Positions 6,429 to 7,812 of a stretch of DNA of 7,812 nucleotides are shown in pieces (the first letter of the stretch is position 1; the number at the start of each line of letters is the position of its first letter). Under the pieces are notes generated by a model. It did not search any database. It saw only the letters and a program-made list of their open reading frames with translations, and was not told where the DNA came from. Position numbers and translations under genes: made by a program. Location: positions 1-7,812 of the forward strand of contig JANQSK010000197.1 in the NCBI GenBank assembly GCA_028284105.1, in the 5' to 3' direction. The DNA comes from Anaerolineae bacterium. GTDB taxonomy: Bacteria > Chloroflexota > Anaerolineae > Promineifilales > Promineifilaceae.

Positions 6429-7055
6429 ATGACAGATAATACTGTTAAATTTTGGGATCGAATTGCCCGTGGTTCTACAAAAGACACCTCTGAGCTTCAA
6501 GGAACTTCTTTAAAGACGATTGAAGAAACGCTGCCATTTTTAAAGCCAGAAGATCACGTTTTAGATTTTGGGTGCGGCATGGGTGATTTAAGTATGGGGT
6601 TAGCTCGGGATGTTACGGCCGTTACCGCAATCGACACCTCATCTGGCATGATTCAAGTTGCTCAATCCCGAGCCAAACAAGCCGGCATTCCAAATATAAC
6701 CTTCCGCCAAATGTCAATTGAACAACTTGTTTCATCAAATCAACAGTTTGATGTGGTAACCGTTTTTAACGTATTGCATCACATTCAGGATGTGCCTAAA
6801 TTGGTTGATCAGATTAATCAATTATTGCCATTTGGTGGTCTGTTTATTTCAGCAACGGCGTGCTTGAGCGAAAAACGTGGTGTGGCTTGGGCCGGTCTAA
6901 AACTATTAATTGGGCTAAAGCTATTACCTAAAATGCAATTAATTCAAAAAAAAGCGTTGGAAACCCATATCATTGATGGTGGGTTTCGGCTTATGAAGAA
7001 AGAAGAATTAACCAGCTTGCCAGAATATTTTTTAGTGGCTCGAAAGGTAAGCTGA
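6429..7055 (+). CDS. Class I SAM-dependent methyltransferase
   Basis: A 208-aa Rossmann-fold methyltransferase of the Methyltransf_11/UbiE-like type. Motif I is VLDFGCGMGDLS (44-55), which binds S-adenosylmethionine. Asp69 in TAIDTS (66-71) is the acidic residue that contacts the ribose. Motif IV is FDVVTVFNVLHHI (107-119), and LLPFGGLFIS (132-141) is the post-motif segment. The C-terminal part has a hydrophobic, helix-like stretch (about 152-172, GVAWAGLKLLIGLKLLP) that could line a lipophilic substrate pocket or touch membrane. It ends in FLVARK, as many small-molecule methyltransferases do. The substrate is unknown. It has its own ribosome site and is followed after 19 bp by the acetyltransferase. 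One ACGGCCGT copy lies in it, encoding the TAV before the acidic Asp strand. Confidence 0.9.
   Translation: MTDNTVKFWDRIARGSTKDTSELQGTSLKTIEETLPFLKPEDHVLDFGCGMGDLSMGLARDVTAVTAIDTSSGMIQVAQSRAKQAGIPNITFRQMSIEQLVSSNQQFDVVTVFNVLHHIQDVPKLVDQINQLLPFGGLFISATACLSEKRGVAWAGLKLLIGLKLLPKMQLIQKKALETHIIDGGFRLMKKEELTSLPEYFLVARKVS
6615..6622. repeat. ACGGCCGT palindrome, copy 9
   Basis: In the methyltransferase gene, read as Thr-Ala-Val, flanked by T on both sides. Confidence 0.9.
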
Positions 7056-7062
7056 TTCAAAT

Positions 7063-7068
7063 AGGAAG
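7063..7068 (+). promoter_or_regulatory. Ribosome binding site of the acetyltransferase gene
   Basis: AGGAAG lies 6 bases before the ATG at 7075 and supports this start in the 19-bp gap after the methyltransferase. Confidence 0.6.
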
Positions 7069-7074
7069 AGAAGA

Positions 7075-7812
7075 ATGACTGACTATCAGTTTAGAACGGC
7101 AACCACAATCGATTATCAAAAGCTTAATGCTCTGCTATTGGCTGATAGTGCCCATCCTCATATTCATCAAGTGGATATGCCTTACCGGCTAACTTCGCGT
7201 TGGCAGGAAGTGGGCTGTCGAATGGGGATATGGGAACAAAATGATGACTTGGTTGGCTGGATGCTTTTTCAACCTCCTTGGTGGAATCTAGATTATGCAA
7301 TCATGCCTCATCTCCGAGGCAGTGATCTTGAAGAAGAGATGTTCAAATGGGGGCAAAAAGAGATGCTCTCGTATGCTGAAAGGAATGAGGATGAGTTTTG
7401 GGGATCCATTGAGATTTTTGACAACGATCCTCATCTGGAAGCCACCCAAAAAATTCTGGACAAGCTCGGTTTTAAAAATTTTGATTGGAGTATGAACCGT
7501 CTGATTTTGAATCTAGATCAAACGCTTCCTGAACCTGCATTGCCTGATGGATTTAAATTACGGCCGTTTAACCCAAAAACCGATACACAAGCCTATGTTG
7601 ACCTTCAACGAGCCGCATTTGAATCAGAAAATATGACCGTTCCATGGCGAACGCGAATGACCAATCATCCTCAATATATTCCCGAGCTCGATTTAATTGT
7701 TGAAAACAGTGCCAATGAGCCGGTGGGGTTTTGTGTTTGCTGGTTGAATGGAGAAGTAGGGCAAGTTGAACCACTCGGGGTCCACCCATCAACACAAGGA
7801 AAAGGGTTGGGG
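7075..7812 (+). CDS. Tandem GNAT-family N-acetyltransferase, 3' partial
   Basis: The frame runs open from the ATG at 7075 to the last base (246 codons), so the C-terminus is missing. Two GNAT-like halves are visible. The first (about 1-145) opens with FRTATTIDYQKLNALL and ends in ILDKLGFKNFDWSMNRLIL, the usual closing strand pattern, but its acetyl-CoA loop (around IMPHLRGSDLEEEMF, 76-90) lacks a clean Q/R-x-x-G-x-G/A and may be degenerate. The second half starts near 157 (DGFKLRPFNP). It contains VGFCVCWLNGEVGQVEPLGVHP (217-238), followed by the acetyl-CoA pyrophosphate-binding loop QGKGLG (241-246) at the window edge. This layout resembles MshD-like and other double-GNAT enzymes, where only the C-terminal half is usually fully active. 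Substrate unknown. Confidence 0.85.
   Translation, partial: MTDYQFRTATTIDYQKLNALLLADSAHPHIHQVDMPYRLTSRWQEVGCRMGIWEQNDDLVGWMLFQPPWWNLDYAIMPHLRGSDLEEEMFKWGQKEMLSYAERNEDEFWGSIEIFDNDPHLEATQKILDKLGFKNFDWSMNRLILNLDQTLPEPALPDGFKLRPFNPKTDTQAYVDLQRAAFESENMTVPWRTRMTNHPQYIPELDLIVENSANEPVGFCVCWLNGEVGQVEPLGVHPSTQGKGLG
7560..7567. repeat. ACGGCCGT palindrome, copy 10
   Basis: In the acetyltransferase gene. It is the only copy in the third codon phase, read as Arg-Pro within Leu-Arg-Pro-Phe. Confidence 0.9.

Noticed and set aside
7295..7495. Small + strand open frame inside the acetyltransferase
   Set aside because: It lies in a different frame from the long open GNAT frame, which has clear motifs and a ribosome site.

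Overview
The window is a densely packed stretch of bacterial chromosome with every supported gene on the + strand. GC is moderate, roughly mid-40s % by eye. Ten protein-coding genes are supported, the first and last cut by the window edges. Gaps run from 1 to 66 bp, and two gene pairs overlap. No tRNA, rRNA, CRISPR array, insertion sequence or convincing terminator was seen, and no gene-free stretch reaches 300 bases. The Ser/Thr/Pro-rich linker behind a lipobox in the GH53 lipoprotein, together with the gene mix, suggests Chloroflexota (Anaerolineae-like). That is an inference of modest confidence and no marker gene is present.

Region 1 (1-2050) is a carbohydrate module. A 5'-truncated enolase-superfamily enzyme closely resembles 3,6-anhydro-L-galactonate cycloisomerase. 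One base later comes a GH117 glycosidase, the family that releases 3,6-anhydro-L-galactose (AHG) from agar oligosaccharides. Both look cytoplasmic and would act at nearby steps of AHG catabolism. The dehydrogenase that should link them is not in the window and may lie upstream.

Region 2 (2051-2968) holds a CDA-fold base or nucleoside deaminase and an alkyltransferase-like (ATL) DNA-damage protein, joined by an ATGA stop/start overlap. Region 3 (2970-5538) holds a surface-anchored GH53 endo-beta-1,4-galactanase lipoprotein, then a lactate-racemase-like (LarA homologue) protein that may epimerise a hydroxy or sugar acid. Region 4 (5564-7812) is miscellaneous: an unrecognised 160-aa protein overlapping a small NTF2/SnoaL-like protein, a class I SAM methyltransferase, and a tandem-GNAT acetyltransferase cut by the window end.

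The most striking signal is not a gene. The palindromic octamer ACGGCCGT occurs ten times in 7.8 kb, where roughly 0.1 would be expected. All copies lie inside genes, and all three codon phases are used. This points to a DNA-level iterated palindrome, analogous in form to the cyanobacterial HIP1 element, rather than protein conservation.
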